From: Gaiellasilicea sp035575835
GTDB taxonomy: Bacteria > Actinomycetota > Thermoleophilia > Gaiellales > Gaiellaceae
Length of the DNA stretch: 36,423 bases
NCBI GenBank assembly: GCA_035575835.1
Contig: DATLXM010000167.1
Coordinates: 1 to 36,423 of the forward strand
Direction of reading: 5' to 3'
The notes under the pieces were generated by a model. That model saw nothing but the letters and a program-made list of their open reading frames with translations. It was not told the DNA's origin and did not search any database. Each line of letters starts with the position of its first letter. Position 1 is the stretch's first letter. Position numbers and translations under genes: made by a program. Of this stretch, positions 8,058 through 15,307 are shown one piece after another.

Positions 8058-8063
8058 AGCCTA
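8058..8063 (-). promoter_or_regulatory. Probable leaderless -10 element for the oxidase operon (TAGGCT)
   Basis: On the minus strand TAGGCT ends 7 nt before the coxB GTG at 8050. With no Shine-Dalgarno present, transcription probably starts at or beside the GTG. The hexamer is not part of a stop codon of any gene, which makes it one of the better examples. No convincing -35 is visible. Confidence 0.55.
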
Positions 8064-8159
8064 CCAGCCCGTATCTGCAGCGGCCTGTCGAACGTTCTTT
8101 AGAGGAGCTGCAAAACGGGCACAACCCCCGCACCCCCCCGTAGAAACAAGGAGGACGAA

Positions 8160-8384
8160 ATGGGTCTTGGAGTGAGCATCTTTCTGATCGCAGTCGGCGC
8201 GATCCTGACCTGGGCGGTCAACGCGACCGTTTCCGGGCTCGAACTGAACACGATCGGCGTGATCCTGATGATCGTCGGGATCCTCGGCCTCGTGCTGTCG
8301 ATGATCTTCTGGTCCTCGTGGGGCGGCTTCGCCAACGGCGGCGCCCGCCGGCGGACCACGTACGTGGACGACGGCCCCGTCTGA
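8160..8384 (+). CDS. DUF6458 family small membrane protein
   Basis: A 74-residue protein with two transmembrane helices (about 3-22 and 30-52) followed by WSSWGGF and a short polar tail ending in RRTTYVDDGPV. This pattern matches DUF6458, a family of unknown function common in Actinobacteria. A strong AAGGAGG sits 7 nt before the ATG, unlike many neighbours that lack ribosome sites, so high translation is expected. It is divergent from coxB (109 nt apart) and monocistronic, followed by a string of stem-loops. Confidence 0.85.
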   Translation: MGLGVSIFLIAVGAILTWAVNATVSGLELNTIGVILMIVGILGLVLSMIFWSSWGGFANGGARRRTTYVDDGPV

Positions 8385-8393
8385 TTCATTCTG

Positions 8394-8439
8394 GGCGCAG
8401 CAGGGCCGGGATCTGCTCTCGCAGATCCCGGCCCGCGCC
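8394..8439 (+). terminator. Large stem-loop after the DUF6458 gene
   Basis: A perfect 14-bp stem, GGGCCGGGATCTGC (8403-8416) with GCAGATCCCGGCCC (8421-8434), closes a TCTC tetraloop. It is extended by GGCGC (8394-8398) pairing with GCGCC (8435-8439) across a 4-nt bulge. No T-run follows, so it may act in mRNA stability or attenuation rather than as a simple intrinsic terminator. Confidence 0.6.
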
Positions 8440-8460
8440 AAGACCCCTGAAGGGTCGCTT

Positions 8461-8485
8461 CGCTCCCGGGCCCAATCCCGGAGCG
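8461..8485. other. Imperfect stem-loop in the same spacer
   Basis: CGCTCCCGGG (8461-8470) pairs with CCCGGAGCG (8477-8485) around CCCAAT with one bulged C. A smaller hairpin (GACCC 8442-8446 with GGGTC 8452-8456) precedes it. Both lie in the 144-nt spacer between the DUF6458 and kinase genes. Confidence 0.45.
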
Positions 8486-8493
8486 CGTTCCGC

Positions 8494-8524
8494 AGAGGCG
8501 GTCAAGTCATGGACCGCCTCTTTT
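8494..8524 (+). terminator. Intrinsic terminator between convergent genes
   Basis: AGAGGCGGTC (8494-8503) and GACCGCCTCT (8512-8521) form a 10-bp stem with an 8-nt loop, followed by TTTT (8521-8524). It fits a rho-independent terminator for transcripts on the plus strand. The same stem would form 8 nt past the stop of the histidine kinase on the minus strand, though without a T-run there. Confidence 0.65.
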
Positions 8525-8528
8525 CGTT

Positions 8529-11500
8529 CTAGGCAAGCGGGAGGTCGAAGTTGAACGTGGAGCCGATGCCCGGCTCCGACTCGACCCAGATCCGCCCGTC
8601 CATCCGGCGCACGATCTCGCGGCAGATGTAAAGGCCGAGGCCGGTTCCGCCGACCCCGCGGGTCAGGTTCGGATCGAGGCGATAGAACTTCTCGAAGATC
8701 CGCCCGTGCTCGGAGGCGGGGATCCCGAGGCCGCGATCTGAGACCGAGAAGCGCATTCGGCCCTCGACCGGCTCGAGCTCGATCTTGACCTCGCCCCCGT
8801 CGGGCGAGTACTTGATCGCGTTCTCGACGAGGTTGACGAGCACCTGCCGGACCTTGTCGGTGTCGGCGAAGATCGGTGGGGAATCGGGCGGGAGCACGAG
8901 GACGAGCTCGATCCCCTCTGGCAGTCGCACCGACGCGGCCGCGGCGACCGCCCGGACGAGCTCGGGCGCGTCCGCCCGGCCGATCGAGACGTCGGCGGCC
9001 CCGGAGTCGAGCCGGCTCGCGAGGAGGATGTCGTTGACGATCCGGGCGAGCCGCTCCGATTCCCCGGCGACGACCCCGAGCATCCCGTCCCGCTGCTCCT
9101 CCGAGAGCGCGACGTCGCCCCGCTTCAGCGTCATCGCTGCGCCGTAGATCGCGGCGAGAGGCGTCCGGAGCTCGTGGGAGACGGTCGAGACGAAATCGCT
9201 CTTCAGCCGCTCGACCGCGCGTTCCTCGGTGAGGTCGCGGAACGCGTAGACGGTGCCGGCGGCGAACGCCACGCCCGAGATCGAGATCCAGAGCTCGCGG
9301 CCGTTCACGTCGACCGGAACCGTCTCCGGGCGGACGAGTGCGGCCTGGCGCCTGTCGGCGACGGGCGCGACGGCCGCGACGGCCGCCCAGGCGGGGATCG
9401 CCTCCGCAAGCCGACGCCCGACCACGGCCGCCTCCCGCAGCCCCGTGATCGCCTCCGCAGCCGGGTTCCAGAGCCGAACGACCTCGTCGCCGTCGAGCAG
9501 GAAGACGCCCTCCCCGATGAACTCGAGCGCCTGTGCGGCCTGTGCGCGACGCTGGAGCTCTGCTTCAGCCTCTTTGAGATCGCCCACGTCGCGAACGAGC
9601 CCGACCATGCTCACGGGCCTACCGCTCGGGTCGACCTCAACCGCTCCTCGCACCCAGATCCACGTCTCGATCCCGTCGGCACGCGTGATCCGGCACTCGA
9701 AGTCCCAGTCGCCTCGTTCCGCGATCGCCGCTTGAAAACGCTTGTCGACCTCCTCGCGGTCTGCCGGATGAACGTGCTCGAGGAACCGGTGATAGCTCCA
9801 TTCCGGGGCCGGACCGCCGTAGCCGAAGAGGAGGTCGTGGAGAAGCGACCGTTCCGCCTCGAGCGTGACCAGGTCGAGCTCCCAGCTACCGAGGAGCGCC
9901 GAATCGAGCGAGTACTGGCGCCGCCGGTCGCTCTGCTCGAGCGAGAGGTAGAGCAACGCGTTGTCGACTGCGATCGCCGCGCGGCGCGCGACTTCCTGGG
10001 CCAGCTCGAGATCCGATTCGTCGTAGAGCCGGCCCGATTCCGCGGAGACGAGAGAGAGCGCCCCGAGTGTCCTGCCTCGCGCCCGCAGCGGCACGACGAG
10101 AGCCGAGCGCAGACCCAGCTCGCGCAGGATCTCGAAATACCCCGCGCGGTCGGCGGTAGCGAGCTGCAGCAGCTCCTCGCTGATCTCGCGGGTGAGCTCT
10201 GGCTCGCCGCTCCGGATCACCTGGGCGACCCCGTTCGTCGCCTCGGGGTCGGGCGGGAAACGCCGGTCGAGCTCCTCCGCCCATCGCGTCTTCGCGGGAT
10301 CGGCGTGCACCGCGGCCAGGGTGCGCAAGCCCCCTTCGGGATCGAGCATCGTGACCGAGCACCAGTCCGCGAGCCTGGGAACCGCGAGGTGCGCGAGGCT
10401 CGCCAGGGTCGCCTCGTAATCGAGAGACGAGGCGAAAAGGGTGCTGGCCTCGGCGAGAAAGTCGACGGCGCTCTGCGCCCGCTTCTGCTCTGTCACGTCC
10501 CGGAACGACCAGAGCCAGCCGAAGTAGCCTCCGTCGGGCCCGCGGACCGGCGAGCCATAGCGGTCGAGGATCCGACCGTCCTTCAGCTTCACCTCTTCCC
10601 GGCTCGTGCTCTCCGGGTGGTCGTACAGGTACTGGACGCGGGCGATGAACTCAGCGGGATCCGCGACCTTCGTCATCGCCTCGGCGAGGGCGGCGTCGTC
10701 CGACCCTGCTGCGATCAGGTCGTCGGAGAAGCCCCAGACCTCCGCGAAGCGCCGGTTGTAGCTGACCATCTCACCCTCGGGCGAGACGAGCAGGAGCCCG
10801 TCGAGAGACGCTTCCTGCTGCGCCTCGAGCACCGTCGAGCGGAACGTCAGCTCTCGGACGAGCCGGGCGTTGTCGATTGCCGCCGCCGCGCGCCCGGCGA
10901 GCTCGGTCGCGAGGGTCAAGTCGGTCTCCGTGTAGCGGCCGGGCCGGCGCGCGCCGATCGCCATCACGCCGAGAGGGGCTCCGCGCGCGACGAGAGGCAC
11001 GAGCATCATCGAGCGCGAGCCAACGCGCTCCAGCGCACCCCGGTCGGCGCCGAGCCGGACGAGGTGCTCGTAGAAGTCGCTCTGGACCTCGGAGAAGAGC
11101 ACCGGCTCTCCCCGCCCGAAGACAGTCGCCATGAAGGTGGGCGAGTCCGGGCCGAGCTCGTACGCGTCCGGCATCGACTCCACATCCGACTGTCGCTCCG
11201 GGTCGACGTGCGCACAGGTCGCCCGGCGCAGCACCCCTTCCTCAGCGAGGAAGATGTGGATCGAGTCGCCGAGGCGCGGCAGCACGACGCGCTGGATCTG
11301 CTCGAGGATGGCCTCGACCTCGAGCGAGGAGGCGAACAACGCACCGCCCTCGGCGAGCAACCGCACCCGTGCATCGGCGCGGTGCTGCGCCGTGATCTCC
11401 ATGATCACGCCGCCGACGCCGATCGTCTCGCCGCCCTCGGTGCGGACCGGGTAGTAGCTCGAGAGCCAGTGTCGAGCCGAGCCGGGGCCGGCGATCTCCT

Positions 11501-12701
11501 CGTCTGTCGACTCCTCGTGGACGACCGGCTTGCCCGTCGCCAGCACCCGGCGGTAGAGCGGCTCGAGCGTCGGGGCGAGCCCCGGGATAACCTCCGCGAT
11601 CGTCCGGCCGATGTGCGCCTCCGCCGTGACGCCGTTGATCGAGGCGAGGGCGTCGTTGACGCGAACGAAGCGGAGCTCGGGATCCCAGTAGCCGATCGCC
11701 ACCGGCGAGGAGACGAGCAGCGTGTCGAGCAGGGCGAGCGACTCGCTCGCGTCGGCATAGAGCCGAGCGTTGTCGACCCCGAGCGCCATCCGCCCTGCGA
11801 CCTCCTGGGCGAAGACGATGTCGGCATCGTCGTAATGGCGGCGCGACTCGCCCATCCCGAGCGAAAGCGTTCCGATCGTCCGACCCCGAGCAAGCAGCGG
11901 AACGACCAGGTAGGAACTCGGATCGAGCTTGCGATAGAGCTCCAGATGCTCGGCGTCGAGCGCCGCGCGCTCGAGCTCCGGGTCGTCCGTCGTCGCGATC
12001 AGGAGCGGTGTCCCGCTCGAGAGGACGAGGGAAGCCGGGTGGTCGGAGTTCAGCATCGGCGGGTAGCGGTCTCTGATCTGGCGAAGGACGAGCTCGCGCT
12101 CGGGATCGTTGTGGCGGAGCGCCGCCTGCTCCAGGCCACCGTCGGGTTGGACGAGGTCGATCAGGCAGTAGTCCGCGAATCCGGGCACGAGCATGTTCGT
12201 GATCGCTTCGATCGTGACCTCGGTGTCGAGGGAGGAGACGAGCAGCTCGCTCGCATCGGCAAGGAGCCGAAGCTGTTCGGACGCCCGGCGCTGCTCGGTG
12301 ACGTCCCGGATCAGGTTCACCGCGACACGTTGTCCGTCCTCGGTACTGATCGGCAGCGAGCGGATCGCCGACCACCGCTCTTCGCCGGTCTCGCGAATTC
12401 GATAGCAGAGGGTGCGCTTCGCCTCCCGGCCTTCCACCAACGCGAGGCGGCCCGGAAGCTGGTCGTAGGGAAGCGGGCGGCGGAGCTCGTCCAGGACCTC
12501 GAATCGCGCCATCACGTCGAGGACTGGGGCGCCGAGCAGTTCCGACGCCGAGTCGAAGCCGATCAGGCGTGCGGCGGCGTCATTGGCGTAGACGAGTCGC
12601 CCGGTCGCATCCTGGACGGTGACGCCATCGGCGAGGGCGGCGAGGATCGCGGGAGCCAGTCCCGCCGGTGTGCCGAGCATCTCCTCTTCTTCGACCGACA
12701 C
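8529..12701 (-). CDS. Large orphan hybrid-input sensor histidine kinase with alternating PAS and GAF domains
   Basis: About 1390 aa, no transmembrane segment, so a cytoplasmic sensor. Approximate order: PAS 8-140, GAF 144-317, PAS 324-440, GAF 445-615, PAS 625-740, GAF 745-920, PAS 940-1050, PAS 1060-1160, HisKA 1165-1235, HATPase 1280-1390. The phospho-accepting His is H1176 in VSHELRTPL; N-box ENAIKY, G1 DRGLGIP and G2 GGTGLGLYI are intact, so it should be active. The three GAF units are homologous to each other (each begins LLA/FLAE...SSLD/E and contains LVVPL-ARG). No response regulator is adjacent. Start choice: GTG at 12701, 9 nt after a run of ten G that could act as the ribosome site; GTG 12728 and ATG 12680 are alternatives. 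The ligand is unknown. Confidence 0.9.
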   Translation of the reverse strand: MSVEEEEMLGTPAGLAPAILAALADGVTVQDATGRLVYANDAAARLIGFDSASELLGAPVLDVMARFEVLDELRRPLPYDQLPGRLALVEGREAKRTLCYRIRETGEERWSAIRSLPISTEDGQRVAVNLIRDVTEQRRASEQLRLLADASELLVSSLDTEVTIEAITNMLVPGFADYCLIDLVQPDGGLEQAALRHNDPERELVLRQIRDRYPPMLNSDHPASLVLSSGTPLLIATTDDPELERAALDAEHLELYRKLDPSSYLVVPLLARGRTIGTLSLGMGESRRHYDDADIVFAQEVAGRMALGVDNARLYADASESLALLDTLLVSSPVAIGYWDPELRFVRVNDALASINGVTAEAHIGRTIAEVIPGLAPTLEPLYRRVLATGKPVVHEESTDEEIAGPGSARHWLSSYYPVRTEGGETIGVGGVIMEITAQHRADARVRLLAEGGALFASSLEVEAILEQIQRVVLPRLGDSIHIFLAEEGVLRRATCAHVDPERQSDVESMPDAYELGPDSPTFMATVFGRGEPVLFSEVQSDFYEHLVRLGADRGALERVGSRSMMLVPLVARGAPLGVMAIGARRPGRYTETDLTLATELAGRAAAAIDNARLVRELTFRSTVLEAQQEASLDGLLLVSPEGEMVSYNRRFAEVWGFSDDLIAAGSDDAALAEAMTKVADPAEFIARVQYLYDHPESTSREEVKLKDGRILDRYGSPVRGPDGGYFGWLWSFRDVTEQKRAQSAVDFLAEASTLFASSLDYEATLASLAHLAVPRLADWCSVTMLDPEGGLRTLAAVHADPAKTRWAEELDRRFPPDPEATNGVAQVIRSGEPELTREISEELLQLATADRAGYFEILRELGLRSALVVPLRARGRTLGALSLVSAESGRLYDESDLELAQEVARRAAIAVDNALLYLSLEQSDRRRQYSLDSALLGSWELDLVTLEAERSLLHDLLFGYGGPAPEWSYHRFLEHVHPADREEVDKRFQAAIAERGDWDFECRITRADGIETWIWVRGAVEVDPSGRPVSMVGLVRDVGDLKEAEAELQRRAQAAQALEFIGEGVFLLDGDEVVRLWNPAAEAITGLREAAVVGRRLAEAIPAWAAVAAVAPVADRRQAALVRPETVPVDVNGRELWISISGVAFAAGTVYAFRDLTEERAVERLKSDFVSTVSHELRTPLAAIYGAAMTLKRGDVALSEEQRDGMLGVVAGESERLARIVNDILLASRLDSGAADVSIGRADAPELVRAVAAAASVRLPEGIELVLVLPPDSPPIFADTDKVRQVLVNLVENAIKYSPDGGEVKIELEPVEGRMRFSVSDRGLGIPASEHGRIFEKFYRLDPNLTRGVGGTGLGLYICREIVRRMDGRIWVESEPGIGSTFNFDLPLA

Positions 12702-12710
12702 GTTCGGCGA

Positions 12711-12720
12711 CCCCCCCCCC
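12711..12720. repeat. Homopolymer tract of ten C (G on the kinase strand)
   Basis: Ten consecutive C on the plus strand lie immediately upstream of the preferred kinase start (GTG 12701), or inside the reading frame if GTG 12728 is used. Tracts of this length are prone to slippage in cells and to miscounting in sequencing. Confidence 0.9.
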
Positions 12721-12739
12721 GGACACACGATTGGCCCAG

Positions 12740-12745
12740 ATCGTA
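12740..12745 (-). promoter_or_regulatory. Possible -10 element for the histidine kinase (TACGAT)
   Basis: TACGAT on the minus strand lies 11 nt before GTG 12728 and 38 nt before GTG 12701. It fits transcription starting just ahead of the G10 tract, which would then lie in a short leader. No clear -35 is visible. Confidence 0.3.
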
Positions 12746-12792
12746 TCCCTCAGCCAGGGACTGTCCAGGCTCCGCGGGGCGCCGCCCCCGGC

Positions 12793-12798
12793 TACACT
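12793..12798 (+). promoter_or_regulatory. Possible -10 element for tRNA-Lys (TACACT)
   Basis: TACACT ends 12 nt before the 5' end of the tRNA, leaving a short leader for RNase P to remove. No good -35 hexamer is seen at the expected distance. Confidence 0.4.
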
Positions 12799-12810
12799 TT
12801 GCCGCCGGAC

Positions 12811-12883
12811 GGGCCGTTAGCTCAGCTGGTAGAGCAGGGGACTCTTAATCCCAAGGTCGAAGGTTCGATCCCTTCACGGCCCA
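12811..12883 (+). tRNA. tRNA-Lys (anticodon CTT)
   Basis: A full cloverleaf can be drawn. Acceptor GGGCCGT (12811-12817) pairs with ACGGCCC (12876-12882), discriminator A12883. D-arm is GCTC-AGCTGGTA-GAGC. The anticodon loop CTCTTAA gives anticodon CTT (Lys, codon AAG). T-arm is GAAGG-TTCGATC-CCTTC. The outermost anticodon-stem pair is G-A rather than Watson-Crick. No CCA tail beyond position 12883 is encoded, so CCA must be added after transcription. It stands alone, divergent from the histidine kinase. Confidence 0.96.
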
Positions 12884-12899
12884 TGCTTGTTGCGCAAGC

Positions 12900-12913
12900 T
12901 GAGGGATCCCTCA
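12900..12913. other. Perfect 14-nt palindrome downstream of tRNA-Lys
   Basis: TGAGGGATCCCTCA is self-complementary and lies 16 nt after the tRNA. A 5-bp hairpin (GCTTG 12885-12889 with CAAGC 12895-12899) precedes it. They could form the 3' end of the tRNA transcript or an operator for the sugar cluster; there is no T-run. The rest of the 124-nt gap to 13008 shows only a -10-like hexamer. Confidence 0.4.
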
Positions 12914-12994
12914 CGGGATCTCTCATCGCGCTAAAACCCCTGAAGCTGCATGGGTCGGATTCGGGGCTCGGCTCGCGGTATTACGTCGGTTCTC

Positions 12995-13000
12995 TAGGCT
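12995..13000 (+). promoter_or_regulatory. Probable leaderless -10 element for the nucleotide-sugar cluster (TAGGCT)
   Basis: TAGGCT lies 7 nt before the GTG at 13008. No Shine-Dalgarno precedes that GTG. The hexamer is in non-coding DNA, and it is identical in sequence and spacing to the one before coxB. Confidence 0.55.
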
Positions 13001-13007
13001 CGCTTAC

Positions 13008-14027
13008 GTGAAGGTTCTGACCGTCGTTGGCAATCGGCCGCAGTTCATCAAGGCGGCGGCGCTCGCGCTCGCGCTTCGCGAGGTCGGGATCGAGGAAGTC
13101 TCGCTCCATACCGGGCAGCACTACGACCCGGAGCTCTCGCAGGTGTTCTACGACGAGCTCGGGCTCCGCCCTCCCGCGTATTCGCTCGACCTGAGAACGG
13201 CGGCAACCGACGCGATGCGACCCGCGATAGCCGCCGCAATCGAGGACGAGGAGCTCGACTGGGTCGTCGTCTTCGGTGACACGAACTCGACGGTCGCAGG
13301 CTGTCACGCGGGCCACGCGCGCGAAACGCCTGTCGCCCACGTCGAGGCGGGCCTGCGTAGCGGCGACCTGACGATGCCGGAGGAGCTGAACCGGATCGAG
13401 GTCGACCGCTGGTCGGCGCTCCTGCTCTGCCCCGACGAGCCGTCGGCGGCGAGGCTCGAAGACGAGGAGGTGCCGGGTGAGATCCTCGTGGTCGGCGACG
13501 TGATGGCGGACGTGGCCAGGATCTTCGCGCCGCTCGTTCCTCGGAGCGACCGCGAGCCCCGGAGCTACGTGCTGGCGACGATTCACCGGGAGGCAAATGT
13601 GGAGCAGCCGCGGCTCGAGCGGATCGTCTCGGCCCTCGGCGCGCTCGGCGAGCCGGTCGTGTTCCCGGCGCATCCGCGCACGCGGGCTGCGATCGAGCGG
13701 GAAGGGATCGAGCTCGGGCCGAACATCGAGCTGATGCCGCCGCTCGGGTACCTCGAACTCGCCGCGCTCGCGTCTCGGGCGAGAGTGATCGTGACCGACT
13801 CGGGCGGGCTTCAGAAGGAGGCGTACTGGTACGGGGTCCCCTGCGTCACGCCGCGGCCCTCGACGGAGTGGGCCGACACCGTCCGCGTGGGGGCGAACAC
13901 GCTGGTGGACGACGATCCCGAGGCACTCGTCCGCGCCGTTTCGGACGCGCACATGCCGCCGGAGCTACCGGAGCTCTACGGCGACGGTCACGCGGCCGAG
14001 CGGATCGCGGCAGCCCTCCACCGGTAG
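13008..14027 (+). CDS. UDP-N-acetylglucosamine 2-epimerase (non-hydrolysing), WecB/WbpI type
   Basis: This enzyme inverts C2 of a UDP-GlcNAc-type sugar to give the manno form. It is 339 aa with a GT-B fold. Motifs seen: GNRPQFIKAA at the N-terminus, TGQHYD, FGDTNST, HVEAGLRSGD followed by PEELNR, THREAN-like IHREANVE, and DSGGLQKEAYWYGVPCVT near the C-terminal UDP site. It is somewhat shorter than the usual 370-380 aa. In WecB/WecC systems the product feeds UDP-ManNAcA; in Wbp systems (WbpI) the substrate is the 2,3-diacetamido glucuronate. The following wbpA-, wbpB- and wbpD-like genes favour the second. GTG start, probably leaderless. First gene of a four-gene operon. Confidence 0.9.
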   Translation: MKVLTVVGNRPQFIKAAALALALREVGIEEVSLHTGQHYDPELSQVFYDELGLRPPAYSLDLRTAATDAMRPAIAAAIEDEELDWVVVFGDTNSTVAGCHAGHARETPVAHVEAGLRSGDLTMPEELNRIEVDRWSALLLCPDEPSAARLEDEEVPGEILVVGDVMADVARIFAPLVPRSDREPRSYVLATIHREANVEQPRLERIVSALGALGEPVVFPAHPRTRAAIEREGIELGPNIELMPPLGYLELAALASRARVIVTDSGGLQKEAYWYGVPCVTPRPSTEWADTVRVGANTLVDDDPEALVRAVSDAHMPPELPELYGDGHAAERIAAALHR

Positions 14028-14030
14028 CAT
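14025..14030 (+). promoter_or_regulatory. Possible internal leaderless -10 element (TAGCAT)
   Basis: TAGCAT ends 8 nt before GTG 14039. The TAG is the stop codon of the preceding epimerase gene, so this may be coincidence. If real it would give the dehydrogenase its own transcript. Confidence 0.3.
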
Positions 14031-14038
14031 CGTGCGCC

Positions 14039-15307
14039 GTGACTGACGTTGCCATCGTCGGCGCCGGCTACGTCGGCGTCCCGCTCGCCCAGGTCTTCGC
14101 CGAGGCCGGACGTTCCGTCCTCCTCGTGGACGTCAGCGCCGCGCGCGTCGCGATGCTGAATCGCGGCGAGAGCTACATCGAGGACGTCCCGGCCGAGGTG
14201 ATGAAACGACTCGTGGACGAGCATGACCTCCGCGCCTCGACCGACTACGACGATCTGCGCGACTGCGACGCGATCCTGATCGCGCTGCCGACCCCGCTCT
14301 CGAAGCAGCGCGAGCCCGACCTCTCGATCGTCCTTGGGGCCGCGCGCGAGATCGGGAGGCGGCTCCGCGCGGGCCACCTCGTCGTGCTCGAATCGACGAC
14401 CTACCCGGGCACGACCCGCGAGGAGGTGCTTCCGATCCTCGAGGCGGAGAGCGGGCTCGTCGCCGGCCAGGACTTCCACGTCGCCTTCTCGCCGGAGCGG
14501 ATCGACCCTGGCCGCACCGACTGGACGACGAAGACGGTTCCGAAGGTGGTCGGCGGCATAAACGAGGCCTCGACCGAGGCGGCGGCGGCGCTCTACGGAG
14601 GCGCGATCGAGAACATCCACCGCGTCTCGACCCCCGAGGCGGCCGAGCTGACCAAGCTGCTCGAGAACATCTTCCGCTCGGTCAACATCGCGCTCGTGAA
14701 CGAGCTGGCGATGCTGTGCGACCGGATGGGGATCGACGTCTGGGAGGTCGTGGATGCGGCCGCGACGAAGCCGTTCGGCTTCATGCGCTTCGACCCGGGC
14801 CCGGGGCTCGGCGGCCACTGCATCCCGATCGACCCGTTCTATCTCACCTGGAAGGCGCGCGAGTTCGACTTCACGACTCGCTTCATCGAACTCGCCGGCG
14901 AGGTCAACCAGAACATGCCCTACTACTGCCGCTCGGTCGTCTCGCAGGCCCTGAACCACGGCGCGGGCAAGTCGCTCGCCTCGTCCAGAGTGCTCGTCCT
15001 CGGCGTCGCCTACAAGGCCGACATCGGCGACATGCGCGAGTCGCCGGCGCTGAAGCTGATCGAGCTGCTCCAGAAGGCGGGCGCGGACGTCTCCTACCAC
15101 GACCCGCACGTTCCCCACTTCGAAGAGCACGGGCTCACACTCGACTCCGCCGCGCTCGACCCCGCGGCCTACGACGCCGTCGTGATCGTGACCGCGCACA
15201 CCGGGATCGACTACGCGCAGCTCGTGAGCGACGCCCAGCTCGTCGTCGACTTCCGGAACGCGACCGGGCGGAACGGCGTCGTCAGCGACAAGATCTGGAA
15301 GCTGTGA
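14039..15307 (+). CDS. Nucleotide-sugar 6-dehydrogenase (WbpA/WecC family)
   Basis: An NAD-dependent enzyme that oxidises C6 of a UDP-HexNAc to the uronic acid in two steps; 422 aa. The Rossmann motif GAGYVGVPLAQVFAE is at 8-22. The catalytic Cys is C261 in GLGGHCIPIDPFYL, with the conserved LTKLLEN and FSPERIDPG segments. The C-terminal domain contains VLGVAYKADIGDMRESPA. The FSPERxDPG and HCIPIDP signatures fit UDP-GlcNAc/UDP-ManNAc dehydrogenases rather than UDP-glucose dehydrogenase. GTG start. Its stop overlaps the next gene's start by 4 nt (GTGA), so translation is coupled. Confidence 0.92.
   Translation: MTDVAIVGAGYVGVPLAQVFAEAGRSVLLVDVSAARVAMLNRGESYIEDVPAEVMKRLVDEHDLRASTDYDDLRDCDAILIALPTPLSKQREPDLSIVLGAAREIGRRLRAGHLVVLESTTYPGTTREEVLPILEAESGLVAGQDFHVAFSPERIDPGRTDWTTKTVPKVVGGINEASTEAAAALYGGAIENIHRVSTPEAAELTKLLENIFRSVNIALVNELAMLCDRMGIDVWEVVDAAATKPFGFMRFDPGPGLGGHCIPIDPFYLTWKAREFDFTTRFIELAGEVNQNMPYYCRSVVSQALNHGAGKSLASSRVLVLGVAYKADIGDMRESPALKLIELLQKAGADVSYHDPHVPHFEEHGLTLDSAALDPAAYDAVVIVTAHTGIDYAQLVSDAQLVVDFRNATGRNGVVSDKIWKL

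Noticed and set aside
8442..8456. ACCCCTGAAG shared between this spacer and 12935-12944 as a dispersed repeat
   Set aside because: Only ten bases match and the flanks differ; too short to claim a repeat family.
9174..12848. 1224-residue open frame on the plus strand opposite the histidine kinase
   Set aside because: It mirrors the kinase, has Arg/Asp/Leu-rich low-information composition and no domain, and runs into the tRNA. High G+C makes long antisense frames common.
12811..12883. tRNA-Lys as an integration site for a mobile element
   Set aside because: No integrase gene and no downstream copy of the tRNA 3' end were found nearby.
14025..14030. Strong independent promoter for the nucleotide-sugar dehydrogenase
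   Set aside because: The hexamer contains the upstream stop codon and the genes are tightly packed, so chance is a fair explanation; kept only as a low-confidence site.
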